In this document: one piece after another, positions 52,550 to 60,618 of the stretch
Numbering within the stretch: the first letter of the stretch is position 1
How the letters are laid out: the number at the start of each line of letters is the position of its first letter
NCBI GenBank assembly: GCA_017538365.1
Contig: JAFYIZ010000041.1
Span: forward strand, 36,039 to 100,038
DNA length: 64,000 bases
DNA from: a bacterium
GTDB taxonomy: Bacteria > UBP6 > UBA1177
Direction of reading: 5' to 3'
Translations under genes and position numbers: made by a program
Notes under the pieces: generated by a model
Database searches by the model: none
Told to the model about the DNA's origin: nothing
Seen by the model: the letters and a program-made list of their open reading frames with translations, nothing else

Positions 52550-52683
52550 GCAGTTTTTTTCATCGCCCTAACCATCTGTTTCTGCTAACAAAAAGCGAAA
52601 AATCATCATTAAACAGACAAATTATTCCTTCTACTTGTCGAAGCATGTAAAATGTTAATAAAATAAAATGATTATCGTTTAAG

Positions 52684-52711
52684 TGGACTTTAAATTATAT
52701 TGAATTATAGT
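52684..52711 (+). promoter_or_regulatory. Candidate promoter of the PilZ gene
   Basis: TGGACT (52684-52689), a 16-bp spacer and TATAGT (52706-52711), 37 bp before the ATG. The stretch between the two divergent promoters (52550-52683) is AT-rich and holds nothing else I recognise. Confidence 0.4.
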
Positions 52712-52748
52712 CTGTCGGTTGCTTTTGTACTTTTTCAAGGAGAAAAAA

Positions 52749-53177
52749 ATGGAAGATCGCAGACAAAACAAAGACCGCAGAGACGATCTGCAATTCAAAC
52801 TTCCCAACGATGCAAGAGGCAAAAAGGACAGAAGGCAGAAGGAACGCCGCACGAAAGAGCGTATTCCGGTCAAAATGTGGGTAAGAAATATGGAAGGCTC
52901 CGCCGACTATTTCCAGCAGACGGCGAACCTGAGCACAAACGGCATGTATATTCTGTCTCCGAATCCATACGAAGTCGGAACGATCATCGATATCGAATTT
53001 CAGGTTCCGGGTACCGACTACATCATCAAATGCGGAGCGGAAGTCCTTCGCTGCACTGAAGAAAATCAGGTTATCGGACTCAGTGCAAAATTCGTGAACA
53101 TGTCGGATTCAGACAAAAAAATCATAGAAAAAGCAATGGATGAGCTCATAAGCGAATTTTGGTATATAAACGAATAG
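52749..53177 (+). CDS. PilZ-domain protein
   Basis: A 142-residue cytoplasmic protein. The first 45 residues are Arg/Lys/Asp/Glu-rich (EDRRQNKDRRDD, KKDRRQKERRTKER). The rest is a PilZ fold: RIPVKMWVRN, TANLSTNGMYIL (the D/NxSxxG motif that touches c-di-GMP), IDIEFQVPG and IGLSAKFVNM. The RxxxR element is a run of basic residues (RRTKERIPV). AAGGAG comes before ATG 52749. nadB begins 12 nt later. It would be a c-di-GMP effector; its target is unknown. Confidence 0.88.
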   Translation: MEDRRQNKDRRDDLQFKLPNDARGKKDRRQKERRTKERIPVKMWVRNMEGSADYFQQTANLSTNGMYILSPNPYEVGTIIDIEFQVPGTDYIIKCGAEVLRCTEENQVIGLSAKFVNMSDSDKKIIEKAMDELISEFWYINE

Positions 53178-53189
53178 GTCAAAGAAAAA

Positions 53190-54788
53190 ATGAAGCGCAT
53201 TTATGCAGACGCCCTCATTATCGGAAGCGGACTTTCGGGGCTTTCGACCGCTCTGAGCCTTGCCGAAAAAGGGCTTAAAATAGTAGTCGTCACAAAAGAG
53301 GCGATCGATGTTTCAAACAGCGCGAACGCACAGGGCGGTATCGCGACCGTCACCGATTTCGGCGTTGATTCGTTTGAAAAGCACATCAAAGACACAATCA
53401 CTGCCGGAGCTGGTCTCAACAACGTAAAGGCTGTCCGCTTTTTTGTTGAAAACGGTCCTGACGCAATCAAATATTTTGAAAAACTGGGGTGCCACTTCAC
53501 TGAAAACGAAGATGGCAAACTCGACCTCGGGCGCGAAGGCGGACACTCAGAGCGCAGAGTCGTCCATGCAGGCGACATCACTGGTTTCGAGCTCATAAAA
53601 GTCGTCAAAAAGGCAGTTCTGCTCCATTCCAACATCACCGTTCTGGAAAATCACACTGCTATAGACGTCATCACAGAATCGAAATTCATGTGCAGCGAAA
53701 GCAACAAAATCATAGGTGCTTACGTTCTCGGCAGAAACGGTGAAATTCTGACAATCACCGCAAAAACAGTGCTTCTGGCGACCGGCGGCTGCGGAAAAGT
53801 TTACCTTTACACGTCAAATCCCGATGTTACGACGGGCGACGGTGTTGCAATCGGATTCCGCGCAGGCGTTCCGGTTGTCAACATGGAGATGATACAGTTT
53901 CATCCGACGATTCTCTACCACGAAAAAATCAAGTCGATGCTTATTTCCGAGGCTCTCCGCGGCGAAGGCGGTGTTCTTATCAACAAACGCGGTGAAACTT
54001 TCATGGAAAAGTATCATCCGCTCAAATCGCTTGCACCGCGCGACATCGTTGCCCGCGCAATCGACCACGAGATGAAGATGAGCGGAGACGACTGCGTTTT
54101 CCTCGACATGACGAAGCTCGACGGACACTTTCTGCAGCAGAGATTCCCGAACATTTTCAGAATCTGCATGGATGCGGGAATCGATATGCGGACAATGCCG
54201 ATCCCGGTCGTTCCGGCAGCGCACTATTCATGCGGCGGCCTGCAGAGCGAACCGACGGGAAAGACTCTTATCCCTGGTCTTTTCGTAAGCGGCGAAGTCG
54301 CACACACCGGACTTCACGGCGCGAACAGACTTGCCTCGAACTCGCTTCTTGAAGCTGCCGTCATGGGAAAATACGTTGCAAAAGAAATCATCGCCTATGT
54401 CGCGAATTACACAGGCGAATGTCCCGAACCGCCTGAATGGAACTCCGGAGACGCCGAAGACGAAGACGAAAAAATCATAATCAAACAGAATTGGGACGAA
54501 GTACGTCACATCATGTGGAACTATGTCGGCATCGTCCGCAGCAACAAGCGTCTGGAGCGCGCTTTGGCTAGACTTGAACTGATGAAGCATGAAATCAACG
54601 AATACTACTGGAACTTCAAAGTTTCGCGCGACCTTCTTGAACTCAGAAACATCACTCTTGTTGCAGAACTCATTATAAAAAGCGCTATGAAGCGCAAGGA
54701 AAGCAGAGGTCTGCACTTCAATATCGACTATCCGAAAATGCTTGACGAGGCGAAAGACACGCTTTTGACACCGTCGGAAATATTTTAA
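53190..54788 (+). CDS. nadB: L-aspartate oxidase
   Basis: A 532-residue FAD enzyme making iminoaspartate from aspartate for NAD synthesis. FAD motif ADALIIGSGLSGLSTALSLA, SANAQGGIATV, REGGHSERRVVHAGDITG (substrate loop), ATGGCGKVY, GEGGVLINKRGETFM, AAHYSCGG and GLHGANRLASNSLLEAAVMG are all standard. The C-terminal helical domain is present. Its partner nadC is at 23427. It lies close behind the PilZ gene without a clear ribosome site. Electron acceptors in anaerobes are fumarate or others; not deducible here. Confidence 0.95.
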   Translation: MKRIYADALIIGSGLSGLSTALSLAEKGLKIVVVTKEAIDVSNSANAQGGIATVTDFGVDSFEKHIKDTITAGAGLNNVKAVRFFVENGPDAIKYFEKLGCHFTENEDGKLDLGREGGHSERRVVHAGDITGFELIKVVKKAVLLHSNITVLENHTAIDVITESKFMCSESNKIIGAYVLGRNGEILTITAKTVLLATGGCGKVYLYTSNPDVTTGDGVAIGFRAGVPVVNMEMIQFHPTILYHEKIKSMLISEALRGEGGVLINKRGETFMEKYHPLKSLAPRDIVARAIDHEMKMSGDDCVFLDMTKLDGHFLQQRFPNIFRICMDAGIDMRTMPIPVVPAAHYSCGGLQSEPTGKTLIPGLFVSGEVAHTGLHGANRLASNSLLEAAVMGKYVAKEIIAYVANYTGECPEPPEWNSGDAEDEDEKIIIKQNWDEVRHIMWNYVGIVRSNKRLERALARLELMKHEINEYYWNFKVSRDLLELRNITLVAELIIKSAMKRKESRGLHFNIDYPKMLDEAKDTLLTPSEIF

Positions 54789-54807
54789 CAAACCAGCAGG
54801 TTGCGCC

Positions 54808-56580
54808 ATGAAGAAATTTTTACTCGCGGCAATCGTTTTTTCGATGATTTTCCTCGGCGCAGGCTGCGGAAATTCATCCAAAGAAAACCACGATGCAGAC
54901 AATACCGAGTCCGATTCCGACATCGAAGAAAACAGTGACGATGATACGGAAGCACCGGACGGAGACGAGAAAGTTCCGGAACTCTCACCGGAAGATGAAG
55001 CGAAATTTGAAAGCATACAGAATCTTGCCGAAGAGTATGTCAGATTTTCTCACGGAACAGGTGTTGTCATCGGTTACGGCGTCGACGAGCTCACATCTGT
55101 CGCTTACGGAGTGCGCAACAACAGAACACAGGAACCGCTTTCGACTGAAAACCTTTTCGATATCGGAAGCATAACTAAAAATTTCACCGCTGTGACGCTG
55201 CTTCTTTTGCAGGAAGAAGGCAAAATCGATCTCGACCAGACGATAGACAAATGGTTTCCTGATTTTGAAAAAGGAGACATTATTACCGTCAGGATGCTGC
55301 TCAACCACACATCAGGCATTTTTGAGTGGAACGAATTCGATGATCTTGAAGGTACTGTTGACAAGGTCAACGGAAAATTCACTTTCGAACCAGGAACAGA
55401 CTGGGCCTACAGCAACACAAACTTTATTATTGCAGGACTTATCATAAACAAAGTTACGGGAAAAGATGCAGTTGAAGTGATCCGCGAAAAAATTCTCGAT
55501 CCGCTCGGTCTCACACACACTTTCATGAAATATTCCGAAGAATATCCGCTGGAGAAAAAAGCCCACGGACACACATTCGATGAGTACGGAAACATCGTTC
55601 CATACGAACTGAACGAAAATTTCTGGACCGCCGGCGGCATCATTTCAAATGTTGAAGACATGTTCAAATACGCTCACGCCCTTTTCAACGGAGAACTTAT
55701 TTCCCAAGAAAGTCTTGATCAGATGCTTGATATGGTCAAAGTATCAGGAACACCTGTTTACGGACTCGCCATAATGTACGGCAGCGGTTCGCACGGTAAA
55801 TTCTACTACCATGGCGGAGATGTCATCACCACTGCGGCAATGATGGCCTACTACCCTGAAAACGGCGAAATCCACGTGCTTTTCAACAACGGCGGCAGCA
55901 GTTCCAGCACCCTCGGTATGCTCAACGACGAAATCGAATTCGTTCTAATGGATGACGGGAAATTTGAAAAGCAAAACGATTTTCCTGACTGGGACGAACT
56001 TATCGATAATAAAGACGACTCTCAGATTTTCGCTCTTTACGCGCCGCTGCCCGATTATCCGAAAGAAGAGCTGAATGATTCCAACGGATATTTCGTCTAT
56101 CCGGCAGACTATTATCCCGACTTTTACTGCTCTCACTATATGTTTAAATCTCAAAGTTACGTAAAAATCATACAGCAGTGCATGGAACCTTTGAGATATT
56201 ACACTGATGATCTTAAGGTCAGAAGAACCGACATTGATATGTATCTGAGCGAGTTCAAGGCTGCTGCCGAATCAGGAGAACCGACACAGAATTTTTACAT
56301 CACAAAATATGATTATTACTACGATATAGAGGGCGATTTCGTCACCCGAATATGCTACGATCTTGAGGAGAGCGATCCTGACAAATATATGTTCGTTTCA
56401 AGCACCGCACATCCGTCAAATCCTGAATTTTATCACCTCTGGGGCAAATCGAAAATGGCTGAAAGTACAAGAGCTGCAGGCTGCATTTGCATGGATGAAA
56501 ACGAAGAAGAGCGCGAATGTACCGAAGACGAACTTGATGATGAAACCGAGGCTTCAAATCAGCCGATAATACTGTTTTAA
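54808..56580 (+). CDS. S12-type serine hydrolase lipoprotein (beta-lactamase/DD-peptidase fold), copy 1
   Basis: A 590-residue lipoprotein, signal peptide ending LGAGC and GNSSKENHD, with an acidic linker to about 60. Active site SxxK is FDIGSITKNFTAV (Ser121, Lys124), the second motif WAYSNTNFI (YxN) and the third YYHGGDV (HxG). This is the class C beta-lactamase/S12 carboxypeptidase fold (about 70-380). The 200 C-terminal residues form a separate domain of unknown type (DWDELIDNKDDSQIF, RTDIDMYLSEFKA, CICMDENEEERECTED) shared with the next gene. Natural substrates of such exported enzymes may be D-amino-acid peptides or esters. It starts 19 nt after nadB. Confidence 0.85.
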   Translation: MKKFLLAAIVFSMIFLGAGCGNSSKENHDADNTESDSDIEENSDDDTEAPDGDEKVPELSPEDEAKFESIQNLAEEYVRFSHGTGVVIGYGVDELTSVAYGVRNNRTQEPLSTENLFDIGSITKNFTAVTLLLLQEEGKIDLDQTIDKWFPDFEKGDIITVRMLLNHTSGIFEWNEFDDLEGTVDKVNGKFTFEPGTDWAYSNTNFIIAGLIINKVTGKDAVEVIREKILDPLGLTHTFMKYSEEYPLEKKAHGHTFDEYGNIVPYELNENFWTAGGIISNVEDMFKYAHALFNGELISQESLDQMLDMVKVSGTPVYGLAIMYGSGSHGKFYYHGGDVITTAAMMAYYPENGEIHVLFNNGGSSSSTLGMLNDEIEFVLMDDGKFEKQNDFPDWDELIDNKDDSQIFALYAPLPDYPKEELNDSNGYFVYPADYYPDFYCSHYMFKSQSYVKIIQQCMEPLRYYTDDLKVRRTDIDMYLSEFKAAAESGEPTQNFYITKYDYYYDIEGDFVTRICYDLEESDPDKYMFVSSTAHPSNPEFYHLWGKSKMAESTRAAGCICMDENEEERECTEDELDDETEASNQPIILF

Positions 56581-56602
56581 ACAATAGCAAAAGGAGACCG
56601 AC

Positions 56603-58456
56603 ATGAAAAAATTCCTCATCACAATGATCCTTTTTTCGATGCTTTTCTTCGGGTCAGCCTGCGGAAATTCCTCTAAAAACGAGGATAAACAGCCTGACGC
56701 CGACGAAACTTCAGATCAGGACACCGAAGAAACAGAAGATGAAGAAAATGAAGATGATGAAACAGACGATGAAAAGCCGACAGATGACAGCGACAAGGAA
56801 GATGCGAAAGCTGTTACCGAAGAAGAAAAGTTGGAAAGCATAAAAAATCTTGCTGAAGAGTATGTCAACTTTGCTCACGGAACAGGCGTTGTCGTCGGTT
56901 ACGGAAAAGACAAACTCACCTCTTTCGCTTACGGAATCCGTAACAGCGAAACAAAAGAGAAACTTTCTGTTGACGATCTTTTCGAAGTCGGCAGCATCAC
57001 CAAAAATTTCACTGCAGTAACACTGCTTCTTTTGCAGGAAGAGAAAAAAATAGACCTTGACCAGACAATAGACAAATGGTTCCCCGACTTTGAAAAAGGC
57101 GATAAAATCACCGTCAGAATGCTTCTGAATCACACTTCCGGCATTCAGGAAATGACAGAGATCCTCGATCCTGAAGAGATCGTGGAGAATGTCAACGGGC
57201 GTTTCAATTTCGAACCGGGAACTTCGTGGGCATACATCAACGCAAACTTCGTTCTGGCAGGACTCATCATCAATCAGGTTGCAGGAAAACCGGCACATGA
57301 AGTTATCCGCGAGAAAATCATAGATCCGCTCGGACTCAAAAACACTTATATGAAAGGTTTTGAAGAACATTCCGAAGGAGGTGCAAAAGCCTCTCCTCAC
57401 GCCTACGACGCTCACGGAAATATCGTTCCTTACGAATATCCGCACAAAGCGTGGACTGCCGGATCTCTTATTTCAAACGCGGAAGATCTTTTCAAATACG
57501 GTTACGCTCTTTTCCACGGAAAAATTCTTTCGGAAGAGAGCATGAATCAGATGCTTGATATCGTCAAAGTTTATGATGTAAGCACTCATGACTATCAGCC
57601 TATTTACGGACTCGGAACACAATACGGCATTGGTTCACACAGCGAATTTTACGGTCACGGCGGCGATGTCTTTTCTTCACACTCAATGCTTTATTACTAC
57701 CCGGAAACGGATGAGATCCACATTATTCTAAACAACTTCAACGAAAGCAAGGACATGTACGTTCTCAATGACGAGATCGAATTTGTCCTGACGGACGATA
57801 ACGCCGCTAAAAAGAAAACCGAATTTCCCGATTGGAACGAACTGATCGACAAAGGTGAAAACACACAGATTTTCGCACTTTATTCGATTATGGAAGACTA
57901 TCCCGTCTACAATCTTGACTACGGCATCGGCTACTTTGCATATCCTGAAGACGAATATATCAATTACTTCTGCCAGCAGTATATGTTCAGATATTCGAAC
58001 TCTGGCGTAATGATTGTAAAAATCGCTTCCGAGTGCATTGAACCGAAAGAATATTATACAGGACCTTTTAAAGTACAGCGCACAGATATAGATATGTTTC
58101 TCCGCGATTTTGAAAAAGCACTTGATTCAGGCGAACCGACAAGTGACTTTTATGTTACGAAATACGATTACTTCTACGATCTTGAGAATGAATTCGTCTA
58201 TAAATACTGCTACTACCTTGAAGACAGCGATCCGGACAAATATATGGTGATTTCAAAAGACACGAACCCCTCAAAAACCGAATTTTATCACGTTTGGGGT
58301 AAGACAAAAATGGATGCGAGCAAAAAACTCGTCGGCTGCCACTGCTCTGACAAAGCAGGTAAAGAGCGCGAATGCACCGAAGATGACGAATATCCGCCCA
58401 AAGAACCCGAAGAAACGACGGATGAAGAAACCGAAGAAACTCCTGACGAAGATTAA
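56603..58456 (+). CDS. S12-type serine hydrolase lipoprotein, copy 2
   Basis: A 617-residue tandem paralogue of the preceding gene, with the same layout: signal peptide ending FGSAC and GNSSKNEDK, a Glu/Asp linker, SxxK in FEVGSITKNFTAV (Ser131), YxN in WAYINANFV and YGHGGDV. The C-terminal domain (DWNELIDKGENTQIF, RTDIDMFLRDFEKA, CHCSDKAGKERECTED) matches too. A further acidic tail (PPKEPEETTDEETEETPDED) closes the protein, absent from copy 1. Both copies keep every catalytic motif, so both should be active. AAGGAG is before the ATG, 22 nt after copy 1. Confidence 0.85.
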   Translation: MKKFLITMILFSMLFFGSACGNSSKNEDKQPDADETSDQDTEETEDEENEDDETDDEKPTDDSDKEDAKAVTEEEKLESIKNLAEEYVNFAHGTGVVVGYGKDKLTSFAYGIRNSETKEKLSVDDLFEVGSITKNFTAVTLLLLQEEKKIDLDQTIDKWFPDFEKGDKITVRMLLNHTSGIQEMTEILDPEEIVENVNGRFNFEPGTSWAYINANFVLAGLIINQVAGKPAHEVIREKIIDPLGLKNTYMKGFEEHSEGGAKASPHAYDAHGNIVPYEYPHKAWTAGSLISNAEDLFKYGYALFHGKILSEESMNQMLDIVKVYDVSTHDYQPIYGLGTQYGIGSHSEFYGHGGDVFSSHSMLYYYPETDEIHIILNNFNESKDMYVLNDEIEFVLTDDNAAKKKTEFPDWNELIDKGENTQIFALYSIMEDYPVYNLDYGIGYFAYPEDEYINYFCQQYMFRYSNSGVMIVKIASECIEPKEYYTGPFKVQRTDIDMFLRDFEKALDSGEPTSDFYVTKYDYFYDLENEFVYKYCYYLEDSDPDKYMVISKDTNPSKTEFYHVWGKTKMDASKKLVGCHCSDKAGKERECTEDDEYPPKEPEETTDEETEETPDED

Positions 58457-58550
58457 TCGCGCCGAAATAACGGGATCTCGGAATCACGGTTGCCGCCGCC
58501 GGGATCACAGAATCCCGGGATCTCGAGATCACGACGAGATCCGCGGCGGC
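58457..58550. repeat. Dispersed palindromic intergenic repeat, copy 3
   Basis: TTGCCGCCG and CGGCGGCAA (perfect arms) enclose GGGATCACAGAATCCCGGG, GATCTCGAGATC and ACGACGAGATC. Shares GGGATCTCG, GGAATCACGG and GCCGCCG words with copies 1 and 2. It lies between the convergent serine-hydrolase and thioredoxin genes. Confidence 0.65.
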
Positions 58551-58556
58551 AAAAAA

Positions 58557-58880
58557 TTAAAGATTCCTTTTCAACAAATCTTCCAATTCCTCTTTCGGAA
58601 CGAGACCGACTGAGGTTTCAACTTCCAGACCGTTTTTGAAAACTTTGACACACGGGATTCCGCGGATTTTGTATTTGAATGAAAGTTCCATGTTTTCGTC
58701 GGTGTTTACCTTGACGAATTTGACGTTTGCATTGCCTGCATAGTCATTCGAAAGCTCTTCGAAAATCGGTCCCAGCATTTTGCACGGGCCGCACCACGGT
58801 GCCCAGAAATCGACGATTGCGACACCTTTGAAATCGATGACTTCCGCCTGAAAAGTCTCTTCGTTTGCGTGAATAAGCAT
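58557..58880 (-). CDS. trxA: Thioredoxin
   Basis: 107 residues. IVDFWAPWCGPCKMLGPI holds the active CGPC pair. The family's cis-Pro loop reads RGIPCVKVF: Pro is kept but the usual Thr after it is Cys, a third Cys facing the active site. The rest (VKFVKVNTDENMEL, KNGLEVETSVGLVPKEEL) is ordinary. AGGAGG precedes the ATG. It is the last gene of the leftward glgC operon, 9 nt after the exported protein gene. Confidence 0.93.
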   Translation of the reverse strand: MLIHANEETFQAEVIDFKGVAIVDFWAPWCGPCKMLGPIFEELSNDYAGNANVKFVKVNTDENMELSFKYKIRGIPCVKVFKNGLEVETSVGLVPKEELEDLLKRNL

Positions 58881-58889
58881 GTTTTCCTC

Positions 58890-59423
58890 CTATTTGAAAA
58901 CTATTTTTTTGATGTTGTTTTTGCTCAGTTCAAGAACTTCCCTTTCAAGATCGGGATAGTCCTTTTTGCTCTCGTTTCCTTCGTTGCTGACCTGAATTTT
59001 GTAGAAAAATGCCGCAACCGGAGATTTTTCGCCTTCGATGTGAATGAAGAAAACTTTATTGTCTTCGATTTCGATCGGCTCTTTGCTCTCGCTTTTTACT
59101 TTCGGCACGATGTGGTAGAGCGCCTTCATAGAGCAGAATTTTCTGACGGGAACGAACCTGCCGTCTTCAAAGCACGAAACATCGTCGCTGCTTTTGAAAT
59201 TGATCTCTTTGATGTCGGCAAATTTGAGCATGAGCTCGTTGACACCCTGAGCCGCAGAAATCGTAGTGGTTTCAGCCAGAGACTTGCTGTCAATCTGTGC
59301 AGCCTCGATTTTTACGACTTTGCCCGAAATGGTCTTGCCGTTTTTCAGCGTGATCGTCGCGTTTTCGGCAAACAAAAATGATGAAACAAGCAAAATTGCC
59401 GTAAACAGAAAAATTTTTTTCAT
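58890..59423 (-). CDS. Exported protein of unknown function
   Basis: A 177-residue protein with a signal peptide (MKKIFLFTAILLVSSFLFA, then ENATITLK). The mature N-terminal part, TLKNGKTISGKVVKIEAAQI and later ADIKEINFK, resembles small SH3/Sm-like barrels that occur in exported proteins; the rest (VPVRKFCSMKALYHIVPK) has one visible Cys pair with SCFEDGRF. No family is recognised. GGAGG precedes ATG 59423. It lies between the TIGR04552-like gene and trxA, so thiol control of this Cys pair is conceivable, not shown. Confidence 0.75.
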   Translation of the reverse strand: MKKIFLFTAILLVSSFLFAENATITLKNGKTISGKVVKIEAAQIDSKSLAETTTISAAQGVNELMLKFADIKEINFKSSDDVSCFEDGRFVPVRKFCSMKALYHIVPKVKSESKEPIEIEDNKVFFIHIEGEKSPVAAFFYKIQVSNEGNESKKDYPDLEREVLELSKNNIKKIVFK

Positions 59424-59437
59424 GATGACCTCCAAAA

Positions 59438-60610
59438 TTATTTTATTTCAGTTTCCCAAGGATGCTGTCTCATATATCTTATGACATTCGTAAGAACACG
59501 TTTTCTTGCCGCAATCGTCTGATTTTTCTTGTATTCTTCGTGATTCGCACGCCCCGAGCGGCTTTCGATAAAACTCTCCTCATCCAGAATCTGCACTTCA
59601 AACGGGAAGAAAAAGCGGTAAGTCGGTTTTGCCGGATTTATCGGGTCTTCCATTGTTATGAGAAGTCGGCTCGTAAGCTGTATCGAAGAGTACGAAGTCG
59701 AAGAATAAAGGTTTGTCTCCTCGATGTTTCTTTTGGTAATCTCCTCTTTTTCCTCAGGTGGAATTTCGAGATATTTTTCAAGGAAGTCGGCAACGTCTTC
59801 CTGCGACCACGAGGAAAGATCGTACGATTTCAGCTCTTCAACACCCTCGATGAAGCGCGGAATGTTGACGACATTGTTTTTCGTCCTGCTCGGCTTGATG
59901 TTGGCAAACGAAATGACGTGATTCGTCGCAAAATACCTGAGCACAAGGATTATATCTAGCTTTGTGTAAGTCACGATCCTGACACCTACCCGGTCGAAAA
60001 TATCGGCGGTGACATTTTCCTTTTTGTGGAGAAGTTTAAGTATCAGACTGTCTCGCGACTTGTCGTTTTTTATCTCGAAAAGTTTGAGTCTTATCGCGTC
60101 ATCGCCCGTTCCGAGAAAGTATCCGCCCGCCGAATTACCGTTAAGATGCGCGCTGAATCTTTTATAGATCTGGTTTCTGATTCCAGGCATAAAACTTTTA
60201 GCGAGATCGTTTTCGACATGCGTGATCGTGTGGGCAACTCTCAAAATCGCGCAAGCCCATGCCTGTTCAAGCGTTTTCTCCTTTTCCGAAGCCATGATGA
60301 GCAGGCTCACGATGTCGTCATTGCAGAGAATATCGGGCGGAATAATCAGCGTTTCGCTTTTTCCTTCGGGATCTTCCAAAAGATAAGTCTGAATGAAAGT
60401 TTTCGCTTCGCTCAGAATCGAAGAAACAGTCTCTGCAATCTCGGGATCGGTTATGTCGTAGCCGTAATTTTTGATGAAAACAAGTCCTGACTCCCTGTCG
60501 TGAACGTTGAGCCTTTCAATGTCGATGAAACTTTTCTGCGAAAAAATCGCGTCAAAAAGCTCAAACGGGAATTTCAGGAAATTCTTTTCAAGTTTATTTT
60601 TAAGTTCCAT
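59438..60610 (-). CDS. TIGR04552-like protein with a divergent RelA/SpoT-type core
   Basis: A 390-residue cytoplasmic protein. The segment IRLKLFEIKNDKSRDSLILK followed by HKKENVTADIFDRVGVRIVT is reminiscent of the RelA/SpoT nucleotidyltransferase region (K..S..SK..RK....... DI.G.R). The C-terminal part (SYSSIQLTSRLLITMEDP, FFFPFEVQILDEESF) fits 'S+H..V.......FE+QI' of the same fold. As I recall, TIGR04552 is a family of unknown function in myxobacteria. The catalytic residues of ppGpp synthetases cannot be confirmed by eye. AGGAG precedes the ATG, 8 nt after the GH57 stop. Confidence 0.65.
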   Translation of the reverse strand: MELKNKLEKNFLKFPFELFDAIFSQKSFIDIERLNVHDRESGLVFIKNYGYDITDPEIAETVSSILSEAKTFIQTYLLEDPEGKSETLIIPPDILCNDDIVSLLIMASEKEKTLEQAWACAILRVAHTITHVENDLAKSFMPGIRNQIYKRFSAHLNGNSAGGYFLGTGDDAIRLKLFEIKNDKSRDSLILKLLHKKENVTADIFDRVGVRIVTYTKLDIILVLRYFATNHVISFANIKPSRTKNNVVNIPRFIEGVEELKSYDLSSWSQEDVADFLEKYLEIPPEEKEEITKRNIEETNLYSSTSYSSIQLTSRLLITMEDPINPAKPTYRFFFPFEVQILDEESFIESRSGRANHEEYKKNQTIAARKRVLTNVIRYMRQHPWETEIK

Positions 60611-60618
60611 ATTATCTC

